From positions 1-23,260 of the forward strand of contig JAEYCB010000019.1 in the NCBI GenBank assembly GCA_023404345.1: a stretch of 23,260 nt of DNA. Direction: 5' to 3'. Made by a program: the position numbers and the translations under genes. Below, one piece after another: positions 22,804 through 23,260 of the stretch. The stretch's first letter is position 1; each line of letters starts with the position of its first letter. Below the pieces are notes generated by a model that saw only the letters and a list, made by a program, of their open reading frames with translations, was not told the DNA's origin and made no database searches. This DNA comes from Bacillota bacterium (GTDB taxonomy: Bacteria > Bacillota > Clostridia > Christensenellales > Aristaeellaceae).

Positions 22804-22936
22804 GTAAGCTGGAAATAAGCTTGAGATGTATACTGAAAGCCTTGTCCACCTCCGCAGCATCCCTCTTTCTTCTGCTCTCTAACATTTGCTTGATTTCCGT
22901 TAGCATCTCGTGTATCTTTTGATATCTTCTTGGCAT
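22754..22936 (-). pseudogene. IS3-family OrfA-like N-terminal fragment
   Basis: The 60-residue ORF begins MPRRYQKIHEMLTEIKQMLE, resembling the start of small HTH OrfA proteins of clostridial IS3 elements, and continues with KRDAAEV. Its last third runs into the OrfB remnant in another frame, so the element has lost its middle. AAGGGGG lies 8 nt before the ATG. Resemblance is from memory of the family and is less secure than for OrfB. Confidence 0.45.
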
Positions 22937-22943
22937 AGAAAAT

Positions 22944-22981
22944 CCCCCTTAATGTAGTTTTATTTTCCTACATCAGGGGGG
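22944..22981 (-). promoter_or_regulatory. Hairpin sequestering the OrfA SD
   Basis: The arms CCCCC..ATGTAG and CTACAT..GGGGGG pair across an A/T-rich loop. On the minus strand the downstream arm contains the AAGGGGG SD of the OrfA-like ORF. IS elements often hide the transposase SD this way against read-through transcription. Confidence 0.5.
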
Positions 22982-23106
22982 ATCTGTATCCGTTTTTTAC
23001 TGGACCTGTTCACAGAGCCGCCGGGTACAACTTGTAGAAAAAATGGGAGGCGAAGAAAAAGCACAGCCGCGCTATCTCAAGCATTGCAGGGGAAGCGTGC
23101 TTTGTT

Positions 23107-23133
23107 AAAAAGTCCGTCGCATACGGCTTTTTT
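23107..23133. terminator. Bidirectional hairpin terminator
   Basis: AAAG-CCGT pairs with ACGG-CTTT around CGCAT, with one bulged T. It is followed by TTTTTT on the plus strand and ACTTTTT on the minus strand. It lies just before the IS5-like left end, in a gene-free stretch (22982-23133). Confidence 0.5.
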
Positions 23134-23175
23134 CTAGGGCAATACCGCATAAAAAAAGCAAAACGCAGGCCAATA

Positions 23176-23184
23176 TGATATAAT
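23176..23184 (+). promoter_or_regulatory. Extended -10 promoter of the terminal ORF
   Basis: TGATATAAT is a perfect extended -10 with no good -35. The likely start is at or near the ATG at 23191, so the mRNA could be leaderless. Confidence 0.55.
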
Positions 23185-23190
23185 GGACGT

Positions 23191-23260
23191 ATGGATAAGC
23201 AGATGACGATTTCCGCATTCAGCGATGAGCTGGCGCAGGTGCGGACGAAGAAAAAAGAGT
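23191..23260 (+). CDS. Partial CDS, probable IS5-type transposase N-terminus
   Basis: The open frame gives MDKQMTISAFSDELAQVRTKKKE and continues past the window edge. A short start of this kind (Met, Lys, Gln, Met, then Phe-Ser and a run of Lys/Arg) is common in clostridial IS5-family transposases, where a Phe-Leu and an IIPW motif would follow. Those diagnostic residues are outside the window. The ATG lies 7 nt after the -10 box with no SD; an in-frame ATG at 23203 is the alternative start. Confidence 0.45.
   Translation, partial: MDKQMTISAFSDELAQVRTKKKE

Larger units (their letters stand above)
23134..23260 (+). mobile_element. Left end of a probable IS5-type insertion sequence
   Basis: A CTAG tetranucleotide (23134-23137) fits the YTAR target duplicated by IS5-group elements. 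It is followed by GGCAATACCGCAT, a plausible terminal inverted repeat, then an extended -10 and a transposase-like ORF. The right end is outside the window, so the boundary is unproven. Confidence 0.4.

Noticed and set aside
22594..22818. Plus-strand ORF of 74 codons
   Set aside because: It lies opposite the IS3 OrfB remnant, whose YDN..E motif explains the sequence; no SD.

Overview
The window looks like a chromosomal segment of a high-GC, endospore-forming member of the Clostridia. The evidence is a complete eight-gene spoIIIA operon, a Firmicutes-type efp neighbourhood with a CD1247-like zinc-ribbon protein, AGGAGG-type ribosome binding sites, and a ribose-type sugar ABC transporter. I cannot name the species; Oscillospirales or Christensenellales-like bacteria would fit. 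Most of the window is strongly GC-rich, but about 20.6-23.2 kb is clearly more AT-rich and looks acquired.

Layout. 1-120: a CTTG tetranucleotide tract, with a good leftward promoter, an SD and an ATG reading into it. 144-231: a terminator and a two-hairpin dispersed repeat. 240-2369 (minus): M24 peptidase, efp and CD1247-like protein. 2497-5450 (plus): a promoter, then an endonuclease/exonuclease/phosphatase-fold protein, a YaiI/YqxD protein and a hypothetical membrane protein. 5464-6386 (plus): a DUF134-NifX fusion behind a promoter with a duplicated palindromic operator. 6471-11767 (plus): an L,D-transpeptidase directly followed by spoIIIAA-AH. 11745-15270 (minus): DUF1622 protein, a DUF6056-like membrane protein and a GT39-like membrane protein, tail-to-tail with spoIIIAH. 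15297-16507 (plus): hemW. 16510-20112 (minus): sugar ABC transporter (ATPase, permease, binding protein) with promoter and terminator. 20190-20640: a block of stacked dispersed hairpin repeats. 20643-22539 (minus): an rsgA paralogue and a SAM methyltransferase behind a leader-peptide attenuator-like region. 22540-23010: a decayed, internally deleted IS3-family element. 23134-23260: the start of what looks like an IS5-type element.

How the genes work together. The efp block serves translation (polyproline relief, peptide turnover). The spoIIIA operon builds the mother-cell half of the SpoIIIA-SpoIIQ feeding channel during sporulation, and its close spacing to an L,D-transpeptidase suggests coupled envelope work. 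The minus-strand membrane genes may add sugars to a surface polymer. The rsgA-methyltransferase pair, with its leader ORF and alternative hairpins, has the architecture of an antibiotic- or ribosome-stress-inducible module and sits among insertion-sequence debris. The three most interesting signals are this attenuated module, the repeat-encoded start codon region at the left edge, and the DUF134-NifX fusion whose linker is a translated Shine-Dalgarno sequence.
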